From Elysia chlorotica (lineage: Eukaryota > Mollusca > Gastropoda > Plakobranchidae), in the NCBI GenBank assembly GCA_003991915.1, contig RQTK01000029.1, forward strand, positions 1,075,351 to 1,139,350: a stretch of 64,000 nt of DNA, written 5' to 3'. Under the pieces are notes generated by a model, which searched no databases, was not told the DNA's origin, and saw only the letters and a program-made list of their open reading frames with translations. Position numbers and translations under genes: made by a program. Positions within the stretch are counted from its first letter, which is position 1. Each line of letters begins with the position of its first letter. Below are positions 1-21,090 of this stretch, piece by piece.

Positions 1-180
1 AAAAAATGATTTATTCCTGGGTTAGTTTTCTACAATCTATAACTGTTTATCAAAAGCAAATCAGCTCATTTAAATTTTAACCCCACTATGTCATAGATAC
101 TGACCCAACAAACATTGATATGCTAATGTGAAAACCGCATATCTATGAGATCTGCCACTCTGCTCACACAGTGACAATAT

Positions 181-429
181 GTGAGGCAACTATGGTGAAA
201 CAGCCACAAGTCGTTAAAAGTTTTGAGCTATAGCCATTTAAACATTTAAAAAATACTTTTATTTACCCTTTTTGTTTTTAAATTAAGCTGGATGTATATA
301 TCTGGTTGTAGAAATTAGAGTTATCATTTTTTCAACTTCTTAAAGTGCAGTTGAGTCTTTTTACCACACTATCAATAACTCCAAAAGTAAAATTTCCAAC
401 TTGTGCCTGATTCCCCTTGGTTGCCTCAC
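181..429. mobile_element. MITE-like element with about 33-bp terminal inverted repeats
   Basis: The left end begins gtgaggcaac and continues to cacaagtcg; the right end runs from acttgtgcctg to gttgcctcac, its imperfect reverse complement. The 249-bp interior is AT-rich with no open frame. The same ends bound near-complete copies at 32856-33085, 34687-34925 and 48387-48640, so this is a dispersed non-autonomous family. It lies in the intron downstream of KIND exon 6. No clear target-site duplication longer than two bases is visible. Confidence 0.7.
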
Positions 430-506
430 ATGTATTTGAGTCCCACCATTTAGGAATCAAAACTACCATAACACCCATTCATGGTACAGCTAAATTATGG
501 ACTAAC

Positions 507-3500
507 CTGCCCTTCGACCGGGAGATCTTGAGCGAGATCGTGACCTTGAGTTAGGAGAAGAGGTCGAGGAGGTACTCGCCCTCTTCCTGCGGGCATGCCG
601 ATGTCGAACTTGAGGCCTTGGGCGTCTCGCCCGCCCTGGTTGGTGGGACATGACTGCTTCGTGGCTGTGATCGCTGCCGTAGTTGCTGTCGTTGAATGAT
701 CTCTGTTGTCAGCAAGGACGTTTCATAATATTTATTTTTTTAACCCATTGGAGTCATATTGCGTACATGATAAGGGATAAGGGTGAAAATGGACTATTCA
801 TTTAAAAGAAAATGGCAAAACTTTTCATAACTGCAAACATTTTTATTCTTTTATTATTATTATTATTATTATTATTAGTTATTATGATCATCATCATCAT
901 CATGAAGCAGTTACATTTTAGTCAAAGGTAGAGAACAAGCACCCCAATTTTTTCAAATGGAAAGGAGGGTGCAATTATATCCACATGCTAAACATTTCAT
1001 CATGCCTGTACTTATTTATAACATAAAATTCTTTATTACAATTTTTGATGAATAGAAATACATATTTATTTTCATATAATTTTAATCTGGACACTAACCT
1101 TGTGGTGACCGCCGAGAAGAGATTTGTACAACCTTGACAGCACTAGAGAATGTGGGAGCTTATTTGGATTCTGATTGGCCTGAAGGCAGCAAGCCTGGCA
1201 ATTGCAAGGAAATAAGAAAATGTTAGATATGATCATAGAGAAAAGGTTTTAGATTTTTTTTTCTTTTAAAGAAGAAAATAATGCACATTTATGTGGACAG
1301 AGATTCCCTTTTTGTTTTATGTCCCCTTCGTTCCCCAGGGGAATTCTATATATGGCCTATGGAGAAAAATGCAAAAATATATAGCTAAAAAAATGTTCTG
1401 CAGAGAAGTTCTAAAAATACAGAAAGCAATTCAAGATCTTTGCTACATTTACTGTTAACAAATAATGCTTTACACATAAGATAAAAGCACAATTTCATAA
1501 ATCAATATAACATTTTTGCTGAAGCTCAAGATGAGAAAAATAATGTGATTTCTGCAGGGTTTTTAGAAGGGAACAAACTAAGTGAAGATTCGCTGACCTC
1601 AAGGATTTGCAAGAGACTGAGGCGGGAGGCTGCATTTCTTTCACTCATGGCTTGCAACAAGGAATCCAAATCTGAGCTGATGCCCAGTACCTAGAGGAAA
1701 AAAAAAAACAATAAGAATGGTTTGAAACTTTAAGAACTATTTATGAAAGAACCTAAAAAAAAAAAGAAAATATTTTGGGGCAAAAGATAAAACTACTTAT
1801 GCTATTACGAACAGTCAAAGACCCTTTTGTATCAAAATTCATGTACAACTGTATTCCTAGATGTATACCAGATCACAGTTGCACACTGCTGACATTTAAT
1901 GCTTCCTCAGAAGGGATGGGTGGAGGCTTCAATAGGTCAAAATTTGAGTCAGACTTAGCTTCTGTTGGCTGTGAAGCATGGATGGTGTATTTTTTATTCG
2001 TATTATTCACGCTGAACTTGGGTAGTGTTTGTTTTTTGTTTGTTTTTTTAAGTTGCAATTGGCATAATTCAATAATATAACAGAGATAGTCCCATGTTTG
2101 CAAACTGAAAAGGATATATTGTGCATCTCCTTTTAACAAAACAAGTATTTGGTTCACACTGTTTCAGCTCTTTAAATGTCCAAGATTTGTATTAAAGGTA
2201 ATCCGCTTCAATAGATTTTTTAAAAATAATATGGAAGAACAAATTTTGAGACTCAAACATAAAATAACATTTTGATTATTTGAATAATTTTGTTTAACTT
2301 TAAAATAGATCCACTACAAAATTTTAGAACTGTTTAAAATTTAAAAATTGCCACTGAGACTTTGAAATTCAAAAGGCATTGATCTAGCAAATTAGAGAAA
2401 AAGAAAAGTTCAGACATACTTCATTTTCCTGAAGGCCAAACTCTGATGCCACTTGAAGGGTTCTTCCCAGTGAGTATAAAAACATCTTTGAAAAAAGAGA
2501 AACATTTTTTAAATATTGGATTTTCACTCTTTTTTTTTATACACACTTAAAGACAAGTTTTATATATGTAAAATCAAGACTTACTGTATTGGAAACAGAA
2601 ATGGACACAGCTGCAACGAGTTAGCTAGAGAAACTTGGCAAATGATTACAATAATTTTTTTAACAAAGAAAATAGTCCCTTTTCATTTTAAATTTAATTT
2701 TACAGAAAGACTGTATGAGATTACAATCATATTATGATAAAAAAAATGTTATTCAAAAGATTAAAAAAGCTACTAGATCTATCTTTCATGTTTTTGTTTG
2801 GATTTCCCTCTAGATCTTTTTATTTTTGTTACAACTGCAAATACCTTTTCAAAAGCTGCGTCAGAAACTAGATGTCCCCTCAGTCTTTCCAACTCCGGAG
2901 CCATGTAGAGAGAGTTTTGAGAGTTCTGAACATTTTCCGTCAGCTGAATCGTTCCATTGTCCCTTATCATAAGTGTGTTAGGGGTGACCATTTTTCGAAA
3001 AACATTTTCTCCACCTGCTTCACCTGAAACAAAATTAGAAAAGATTTAAAATAATACCTGTTAGTTCAGTAAATGTCTTGGTGTTACAGCTTTCAATATT
3101 TTCTAAGTTTTCAGTTTCCAGTATGGAATCCATACAAAATAAGTGATCCTCTTTATCATTTGTCATGCAAAGTTTCAAATACTTCAGAAAAATTGAAAGT
3201 GTCAGTAGATTTGCATGAATATATGACAACAAGTAAGGTTTAAATCAAAATCAATTTTAGAGCTGTTTTTTTTTTTTACTGATCATATTTGTTTATAAAT
3301 TGCTCATGAGGATACACCAATAATAAATTAACAACTATTTCTAAAATGCTCATAAATCAAAGGGGGAACAAAGGGAAAAGTTACCTTTGATGATGAGATC
3401 TTGTAGCGCATTTGAACATTGACAGAGCAAAGCCCAAATTTCAAGTTCTCTCAAAGGTCCTCTCCGTGCCTCCAATATTTCGGAGAGGTTCAAGGGCAAG

Positions 3501-3517
3501 GAAGTTAAGCCAGGCAT
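507..3517 (-). CDS. KIND-domain protein, PTPN13/FRMPD2-like, N-terminal part (gene continues past left edge)
   Basis: Six coding exons join in frame on the minus strand: 3385-3517, 2845-3023, 2420-2485, 1598-1690, 1099-1194 and 507-702 (763 nt, 254 codons plus one base). The start ATG at 3517 has A at -3; an acceptor just upstream (3531-3532) suggests a separate 5' UTR exon. Residues 1 to about 190 form a KIND domain, a non-catalytic kinase C-lobe fold that binds protein partners. The N-lobe part reads LNLSEILEARRGPL...EIWALLCQ, then VTPNTLMIRDNGT, YMAPEL, FLYSLGRTL and LLQILEAC, the order seen in the KIND domains of PTPN13 and FRMPD2 rather than Spire, from my knowledge of those families. 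After the domain, exon 6 is basic and rich in Arg/Ser, ending in RS dipeptides. FERM, PDZ and phosphatase domains, if present, lie outside the window, so PTPN13 versus FRMPD2 is not settled. It is head to head with PITPNC1. Confidence 0.8.
852..905. repeat. ATT/ATC microsatellite
   Basis: A run of ATT triplets passes into a run of ATC triplets, inside the KIND gene intron between exons 5 and 6. Confidence 0.9.
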
Positions 3518-4499
3518 GGTGTATTATGTTCTGTATGGTGACTAGATATTTACTTTCTAGTCTGTGGAAAGAAGAAAAATTATATGCCTCATTCACAAAA
3601 GGGAAATTTGTCACTGAGCTAGCAGAATGGGATATCATTTTTTAAAGTTTTGAGATAACTTTGAACAAAATTGATGTATACCATGTCTGTCTAAGAAGTT
3701 TAAATTCACTGAATTTATAAATAACTTACGACCAGATACATACTGGTCAAAGAATTCTAAATAGTATCTAGATACTCCCATCCTAGCAAACCAGCCGTGT
3801 GTCATGAGTGAAAAGTATTGACAGCTTGTTATGTTTTTGGCTTTATAAATAATTATAATATTGAAATTTCAAAATATTACTAATATTTATATTAATTGTA
3901 ATAATAAACATGACAAATTTATCACAAATCATCAAATGAAATCTCTTTCAAGAGATACACCATTACAGTCATCCTGCTAGCCCTGTGAAAAGTTTTAAGG
4001 GTCTTCAAATAACACTTTAAACACATCGGAAATGTGCATATCCTTGCTCCAATCCCGAAACCACAGGCTGGGCTTTTTTTTTTAACTTTTCCCACCAGAA
4101 CACAGGTATGCCTGCATAAATAGTTAGAACTATCACTGCCCTAACAGTCTTGCACTACTAAGTCCATGGAGCACAACACTGTGTGTGACAACCGGTTTTA
4201 CCGGCAGTAAACCACAGTTGAGGATCCAGTGTTTCAGTGTAAATAAATTGCAGGGTCTCACCCTGTTCCTAGCAGCAACATACACTGGTCTCTGGTGGTA
4301 AATTACCTCAAGTGGCAGAACGTTCTACTTACGACCATAGGCCTATATCTCTAGATTATGTATTTAACTTACATCTATAATGTAATTGATTGCAAATGCA
4401 GCGTTAAATAAATGTAGATATGATATTACGAGCATAACATACCATGAACGAAATCGGGCTCATTTGCGTTTCAACAGGTGGACCCGAACATAACTGACG

Positions 4500-4595
4500 T
4501 CCAGATTCTAGAGTTCTAGTCTAGAATCTGAAGCAATTTGGGTGATCTAAGCTACACTTTAAAATAACAAATCTAGATCTAGATCTAGAATCCAG
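4500..4595. repeat. TCTAGATC-rich AT tract
   Basis: The tract holds overlapping, partly palindromic copies of TCTAGA and AGATCTAG. A similar, longer tract lies at 7585-7765 and scattered copies occur at 8130-8165 and 63650-63750, all outside genes. Confidence 0.6.
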
Positions 4596-6166
4596 GGACT
4601 GATAAATTATACAAAATGTTCCTCGGTATCGAAATGAAGCTCTTGGCTTCAGCCTTCAGGTACACTCACTGCCTCACTTCCGCCTGATAGGTGAGTACTG
4701 GATCTAGCACAGCTTTCTATTATTAGACATCAGTCTGTGAGGCCTACAAGCTTACAACCTGCTGGATGGCATGCCAAGTTGAGCACACCCCGTTCCTCTG
4801 ACCGAATTGTTCAGCTATTTTTGCTTCGCGGAGTCACGGTGTATTGTTTTTATACTCTCCCTTTGTCGTAACTCGACGTCTCACCATTTAATTATCTTTG
4901 GTCTCACTGATACTGATAGAATGCCTCCCCTACCATTTCGCTTATTTCAAGATAAGTTTTCTTGTGCCATGCATAATGTAGCTTAAGGACAAGAAATTTC
5001 AAACCGGTCTGCTTTATGATAATTCGCGTATTTTGTTATGGATAATTAATGGTGAATAACACATTGTGTCCACACACACACAAAAAAACAACAACAAACA
5101 GCAACAACAACAGACAAAATTGAGATTCATTCTCTTTTAGGATTTGAAATTAAATACATGTGTAGGCTAACCTCACATTTTGACTTCTAGAGGAGTAGGA
5201 TTTTTAGAGATAGATTTTAGTTCCTGCTCAATCGTACTTTGCAAATAACACGAACGCAGGAATGGCACTTTTTTTTCCATCGTCGTTGGTATTTCTGTTG
5301 TCATTGGCGTGGTTGGCATTGTTTCCAGTTAGTGAGAAGCCTGTACTTGTAATTTATAAACAATAGTTCTGTGTTAAAACTCGATAGCTTACTTCACCAC
5401 ATTTCTTTTTTTTTTCCCTTTCATTGTAAGGATTTTATATGTGGATTATTTTCCATCCCAGAAACAATGGCTTTTCTTTGTTCTGTGTTATTGTACACAG
5501 TAGCCTACTGAATCTGTGCGTATACCGAATGCATTAATATGTACAGACACATTATAGTATAATGCTACTTTATACCGATCGTACTGTTACCATAAATCGC
5601 ATAATTTACTTGTATATAGGGCCTATATTTCTTTTGAATTCTCCGCATTTTATTATTGTTTATCATATAATTAGAACATTTTACACGGTTGACATGGTTA
5701 TAAATAGGGGGTTACAGCTCCATTGTTTGCTAGCCGTTGCATAGCAAATTATGTAATTATAGTAATTTTGATTGTACTTTCAACGTAATTTTATGATGAG
5801 ATTTGAAATCTGAGATGGGTTTTTGTTGTTTAGGTGGATAAAGGATGTCGTGATCACATTTTCACAATGCTCTATTTCAAACAATCGAGGATTAGCGGTA
5901 ATCAGCAAATGAATTACAATGGGGTGAATTAAAAACGATAAAAAAAAGATAGACAGATAATAGATGTAGTAGGTAGATAGCTGTATACATACATACACAC
6001 TTACATACATACATGAAGAGACATATATCTAAGAGGGATTGGTAAGAACGGGATGATACCCGCCATGAACGACCATTCAGATACTTCAATCTTTTTTGTT
6101 TTGTTTTTGTTTGTCTGTCTTATCCATGTAATGAGATAAACGGCTATGTGATCTAGATTTCCCTAC

Positions 6167-6175
6167 AACTCTCTC

Positions 6176-6227
<52 letters not shown>

Positions 6228-6245
6228 ATCTCTCTCTATCTCTCT
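6167..6245. repeat. CT dinucleotide microsatellite
   Basis: A nearly pure CT run of about 80 bp with a few interruptions. Open frames across it on the minus strand are Arg-Glu repeats with no other support. Confidence 0.95.
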
Positions 6246-6262
6246 TCCTTTCTTACCCTCTC

Positions 6263-6478
6263 TCATTTGAAGTTTTAGAAAAAATATGTAGATCGGCGAG
6301 CCGTGAGTGGGAGAAGATACTTTAAGAGTAATAAAATTTAATTGTAAAACTGTCATAGATTTCTGGGCTCTCATTTGAAGTTTTGGAAAACATATGTAGA
6401 TCGGCGAGCCGTGAGTGGGACAAGATACTTTGAGAGTAATAAAATTTAATTGTAAAACTGTCGTAGATTTCTGGGCCT
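6263..6478. repeat. 108-bp tandem repeat, two copies
   Basis: Two direct copies start with tcatttgaagtttt at 6263 and 6371 and differ at only a few bases. Both include the phrase atcggcgagccgtgagtggg. It has no coding potential and lies between the KIND gene and PITPNC1. Confidence 0.9.
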
Positions 6479-6945
6479 GTCAATTGGGTTTCTTTTTTTT
6501 TTTTTTTTTGGTCATCATTGCCCCATGTCAGCGTCGGTAGACCAGTGGGATATTGCTCCAGACCTTGTTTGCGTTTTTATTAAAAAAAAAAAAGTATAAT
6601 ATTATGCTTAGTGAGAAGACTTACACCTAAAAAAAAAAGAGAGAAAAAAAAAGAATAAAAGAAGAGCTAATCGCTTCTAACCAAGTTGCAAAATGGGTGC
6701 CCTTATTTTCTTTTCGTGTAAATCACTAAAAGATTATTCATCATAGCTCTCTAGTATTAGATGGGGAGAGAAGACGCAACGGCCACAATAAAACGCGTGG
6801 TATCTAACCGACAATCTAAGGGTTCGAACTTCAACATAAATAAATAAATAAATTAATTAAATAAATGGGTATTCTATGGCGCCAAACAGACCCCCCCCCC
6901 TCTCTCCTTTATTTTTTCCTCGATGAAAATGGGAGGCGTTAAATC

Positions 6946-6946
<1 letters not shown>

Positions 6947-7036
<90 letters not shown>

Positions 7037-7176
7037 TACAGACAGAAAGATAGATAGACATACCGAGATAGAAAGACAGCCAGCCAAAGACAGAAAGACA
7101 TACACAGACAGACAGAAAGACATAGACACACAAAGAGAGATGAAAAGAGAGAAAAAGAGAAAGAGAGAGAGAGAGA
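6947..7176. repeat. GA and GACA/GATA compound microsatellite
   Basis: A long GA run to about 7020 is followed by degenerate GACA and GATA tetranucleotides. The Ser-Leu-rich open frames on the minus strand across it are artefacts of the repeat. Confidence 0.95.
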
Positions 7177-7584
7177 ACATTAAATTAGATTACTGGGAGT
7201 GTCGCTGAGCTAGGCTTGACTGGTGCTGATCGCTGATGAGTGATTGCACGAGCAGCGTACGATGATTTTGCCTAAGCTTATATGCAGACATGCTTGACTT
7301 GACGTAAACAGTCATCCTTGTAGGATTCATCATTCATCAAGAAACTTAGGGGACTTATTTTTTTTATAATAAAATTATAATCAAGATTACGGCCATCCAA
7401 AATTCTACTAGGCTATGTTTGCGGTCATTAGACCTCCCTTGGTTTACTTCGAACAGGGAGGTCATTCGCACGAAACTCTTGTGAGAATCTAAAAATAGCA
7501 CACATGTCTGTTCTCCAGAGAAGCTATTTTCATGCTCATAAAGTCATAAACCTAATGTTTTTTTTCAGGTTCCCAGTAGGCTAG

Positions 7585-7765
7585 ATCGTAGATATAGATT
7601 AACGGTGATTAACTAGATCTAGATTTATAACGTTAGATGAAATCTGCAATTGTCTACAATTTTTTGCAAGGTAAATCTAGATAAGTTCTAGATCTAGATT
7701 ACTGATTAGATCTAAGCTTATCTAGATCTACTAGTCTAGAATCTAGGCCTAGATTTTAATTGAGA
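7585..7765. repeat. TCTAGATC-rich tract upstream of PITPNC1
   Basis: At least eight copies of TCTAGA, AGATCTAG or one-base variants occur in 180 bp, with local palindromes. See also 4500-4595. Function unknown. Confidence 0.6.
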
Positions 7766-8452
7766 CTAGAGTAGACCGACCAACTTGTGCATCACACCTG
7801 CCAGTCTCTACTAGTTGTTGAGATACATTTATACATGGGGTCGTAAGTACAGCAACGTGAGAGTGTCTATGCACACTAGTACATGTAGTGCGTCTCCCTC
7901 TTTATCCTAATTATGTTATGGATATCTATACAACATTACAAGTTTTTGTAGAAATTTAGCTATAGATACACACTCATTCAGTCAGAGTTCCTTATAATCT
8001 TTCCAGCGGTTGGATCCCATGGTCTTCCTTCTTTATCGTTCAAGAGCAATCTCGCAGCAGTCATTGATTTTCGAGCCTCGTTCGTACTACTTACAGTATT
8101 TTTGTCCAAATTTTGCCCTGCACTCCAAATTTAGATAGATCTATATATAAATGTATAGATCTATACATCGTATGCAAAAAATCTGAGTGTTTTTGTTGAA
8201 ATCAAATTTGTTCATCTTATTTAGTAGCAAATATAAGGTGTTCTACCAAACTATGTTTGCACATGACATGGCCAATGAAACTATGGTTGTGTCGGATTCT
8301 ACTGAGGAGATTTTAAAAATCCTTTTCGTTTTGTTTGTCTTCTAATTTTTTATCCAGAATGTTATTAAAGCAATGAGGTGTAGCTCCATTCTTGATCTGT
8401 CCGAATAGACATATATAGAGATTCTTTAATCTGAGCAGCAACCCCTTTGAAG

Positions 8453-17962
<9,510 letters not shown>

Positions 17963-18839
17963 GGACGGAACCAGTCTCAAAGAGAACAGGAAAACTCAAG
18001 CACCAGGCGCTATTATGATCTCTTCATTAGGACTAAGCTGGTTGAGGGTTAAAGTTGAATCGCTTGTAAATGATAAAACTGACTTCAAAATCAAGACTTA
18101 AGTATTTGATTCAACAGGGTGTGCCAGTACTAAAAATTATGAAAAAAAAACGGAGAAAAAACTCCTTGAGACATCAATGTGAGAAATTATATCATACCTG
18201 CAGACATCTATTATTTCGGTATAATATTTTTGCTGATTAATGTACAAATTGAATAAGCTACGTCTTTGTGTTGTAGTCAAAATATTTCCTGCACATTTTC
18301 ATGTTAGCAGGAGAAATAAAGAAATGTCTCAAGGTTTATCCTGGTATTTCCAGTAAAAGATAATAATAATATATCATTGTATTTTGCTTGCTCAAGAGTT
18401 TTTTTTAATTGACACATTTATCCATAAATCATGATCTCTTATTACAGCTTTCTCTCATAGAACTTATTGACTATGAGAATTAATATATTTCACTGATCTT
18501 CAAATGAACTTGTAATGAAGCTTATGGTATTGTGAAATTGACTAAATACTATCAGGTCCATTCATATATTTATTATTTTAAAAAATCTCATGTCAGATTC
18601 CATTCTCTATTTATCCTGCTGTGTCATTCAAAGTACTTAAATCGCACTATGGACTTGATTTGAATACTTTTTGATTTTTCCAAATGGCAAAGCTTCCAAG
18701 GAAAGAATATTGTTTTGCAGGTCACTCAAAGTACAACAAGATAGCCTAGTTACTGGTGCAGGGCGTAGGGAATCCTATAAAAAAAACAATAATTACTTAA
18801 GCTTTATCTTTAAAATTAAGCATTGAAACAAGCTTTCTG

Positions 18840-18926
18840 TAGGCACATAAACTAGCCTAACTGAATGAGGAAAGTTAATTAGCAGGCACATAAACTAGCC
18901 AAAATGAATGAGGAAAGTTACAGGGG
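18840..18926. repeat. 44-bp tandem repeat, two copies
   Basis: Two direct copies contain aggcacataaactagcc and gaatgaggaaagtta with a few differences. Confidence 0.85.
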
Positions 18927-19919
18927 TGATACCTTCTCTCTTCTGCCTCTATCACAATTATCACATTGAGTATTCAGTATTTTCCCTGCCCTCCCTTTTT
19001 ACTCTTCATGTTAGGCATTTGAAGTGGTTACTCTTAAAACTGGAAAGAATGAAAAAAATCAAAGTCTTATCCAAGTGTTTGATAACTTTGAGTTATAATA
19101 TATTTGCAGTCTTGTGCATATTTCATGTGTGATAACAGCGTACTCCAATGGTGTACCTTGGTATTTCAGGAGAAATGCTCCTGGTGTTGCAGCTTTCACC
19201 TCTTGTTTTTTTATTGTGATATTTTGAATTTTCTTTGATCTCTGCTCCATGTTTTATTTCTCTTCTCACATAAATTTTCTCTCTAAACATTTACTAAATG
19301 AAGCCAATTTTTTGTTACTTTGAAAGGAGAGAGATTTTTCACTGGCATTTCTTATTAAATCAGTTTAAACATAAAATTTTAATCAGCTATATTACTTATT
19401 CTAATTACTTGACTGATGATTTATATTAAAAAAAAAAAAGTTTTATAACCCTTTTTCTTTGGCTCTCGTTTGGCTTACATTTGGCAGTGTTTAGAGCAAG
19501 GAAATAAGTTACCTTTCCTAGTGTTGCTCTATGTAAAATTGTGATAAAAATACTCTGTACTTATACATTTTTGTTATAGATTGGGAAATTCCTATTTATC
19601 TTCATAGAAAAACAAAATGTTGTGATGTTTGATCTCTTTGACTCTTCTCTGCTCCCTCAGTTGTCTTTCTTGTTCACGTTTACTAAAAAATTTGAAGTCA
19701 TCCCCCTTTTCTTTGCACGCCATTTTTTGTTAACTTGGCCATCTGTTTGTATAGTGTTGTTTTGCACCAAATAGCTCACATGTTTTTTAAACTTTTTCTT
19801 GCCCAAACGTCAAAAATGTGAACAAATAACTTATATTCCCATGTATCTATGGTAACTTGATTCCCACAGCTTTCTGGTTAGAGGCGATAAAATGTATTTT
19901 TCAATAATGTTCATATATT

Positions 19920-20010
19920 GGGTCGTAAGTACAACAATGTGATAACTTTGTCAAGATATGTGAATAAGAAGGCTTTGTTGTAAGCTGCTACAATGTTGTT
20001 CTTACGACCC
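19920..20010. mobile_element. Small palindromic element (91 bp) with about 23-bp inverted ends
   Basis: The left end gggtcgtaagtacaacaatg mirrors the right end caatgttgttcttacgaccc. The centre is unique and AT-rich. A solo end (ggtcgtaagtacagcaacg) occurs at about 7839. It could be a tiny MITE or a transcribed hairpin, as it lies in the presumed PITPNC1 3' UTR. Confidence 0.6.
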
Positions 20011-21066
20011 ATTGATTTTTTTTATTGTCAACAAAATTGTTTTCCTGATTGTCTGATTGTGAATAGGCTAGATATGTGGATGATCTCAGTGAAGGGCAAA
20101 GAAAGATCATGTAGGCTAACCTGATGGGAGAATGCGTAAAAAAATTTGTGAACATCATCCAAATACCCATATTGGTTAGTTACCATAAAGACATTATGGC
20201 GTTATTTTATTTTTTGCTTGTAGTCCAAATGAGTCATATAAATCTGTAGACTTGATTATATAGAACCAGAGATTTTTTTACCTTACAAGTCCATAAGGAA
20301 ATCGCTCAAAGATTGCCCAAAGATAGAGTACTTAATGGTTTTAAAAAGTCCAAGGTAGATACCAATTATTGCAATTGATTAACATTTTCATTGTTGAATG
20401 TGTTGTTGAATGTGCTGGATATTGTCAGTTGTGATCGATCTCATGTTCACATATTTTTCACAGTATTCATTATATGATGGTTTTGTATGCACTTTTTGCC
20501 TCCCCACATCGCTAATTTGTTGTTTTGACAGTGTATTACTATGTTGCACCTAAGGGTTGACTTCAACTGCTTGTCTCATATATGAAGGACAAATGATCAA
20601 TGCTTCTATTTCTTTAACAGTTAAAGAAAACTATTTAATTAGAAGAGTAAGAGGACAAGCAACAACTATACTATTATATAATACACGTCATTACAGAGTG
20701 TAGCTGTTAAGATAAAGGCATTAATTTAATGGCTACTTTATTCTTTTCTTATTTTTTAACTATATTTTTTTCTTTAAAAGGATTGCATTTAATTTCCGCT
20801 GTCATTATTATAGAGACATTACCACATAGTGCATGCTAAGGCCAGTTTAAACATTTCTTTCAATCTGTTTGAATAGTGCAAAAAAATTCAACTACCCACT
20901 TAAAAGGTGCTTATCTTAGTGGCATTTTTGTTGTTAACTAGCTTTATAAAAACAAAACAAAATTGTTTTAGAGTATCTTTAAATATGAATTTTTGATTAA
21001 AATTTCTCTTATATTGAAGGCTAATATTTCACCTGAACTATAGGGAAATAAAACAATTAATGAATG

Positions 21067-21090
21067 CCCCCCCCCCCCCCCCCCCCCCCC
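21067..21090. repeat. Homopolymer of 24 C
   Basis: An uninterrupted run of 24 C is followed by a short CA repeat. The length is likely unreliable in any assembly. Confidence 0.95.

Larger units (their letters stand above)
3518..8452. other. Head-to-head intergenic region between KIND gene and PITPNC1
   Basis: No coding exon could be supported here. The region should hold both promoters and any 5' UTR exons. It contains TCTAGATC-rich stretches, long CT/GA and GACA microsatellites and a 108-bp tandem repeat. Just before the PITPNC1 start there are two short upstream frames (8359-8376 and 8373-8408) preceded by an acceptor-like pyrimidine tract ending at 8357, so a 5' UTR exon may begin there. 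Promoter positions are not assignable from sequence alone. Confidence 0.6.

Noticed and set aside
6857..7180. Long Ser/Leu-rich minus-strand frame
   Set aside because: It is a translation of the GA/GACA microsatellite in all frames.
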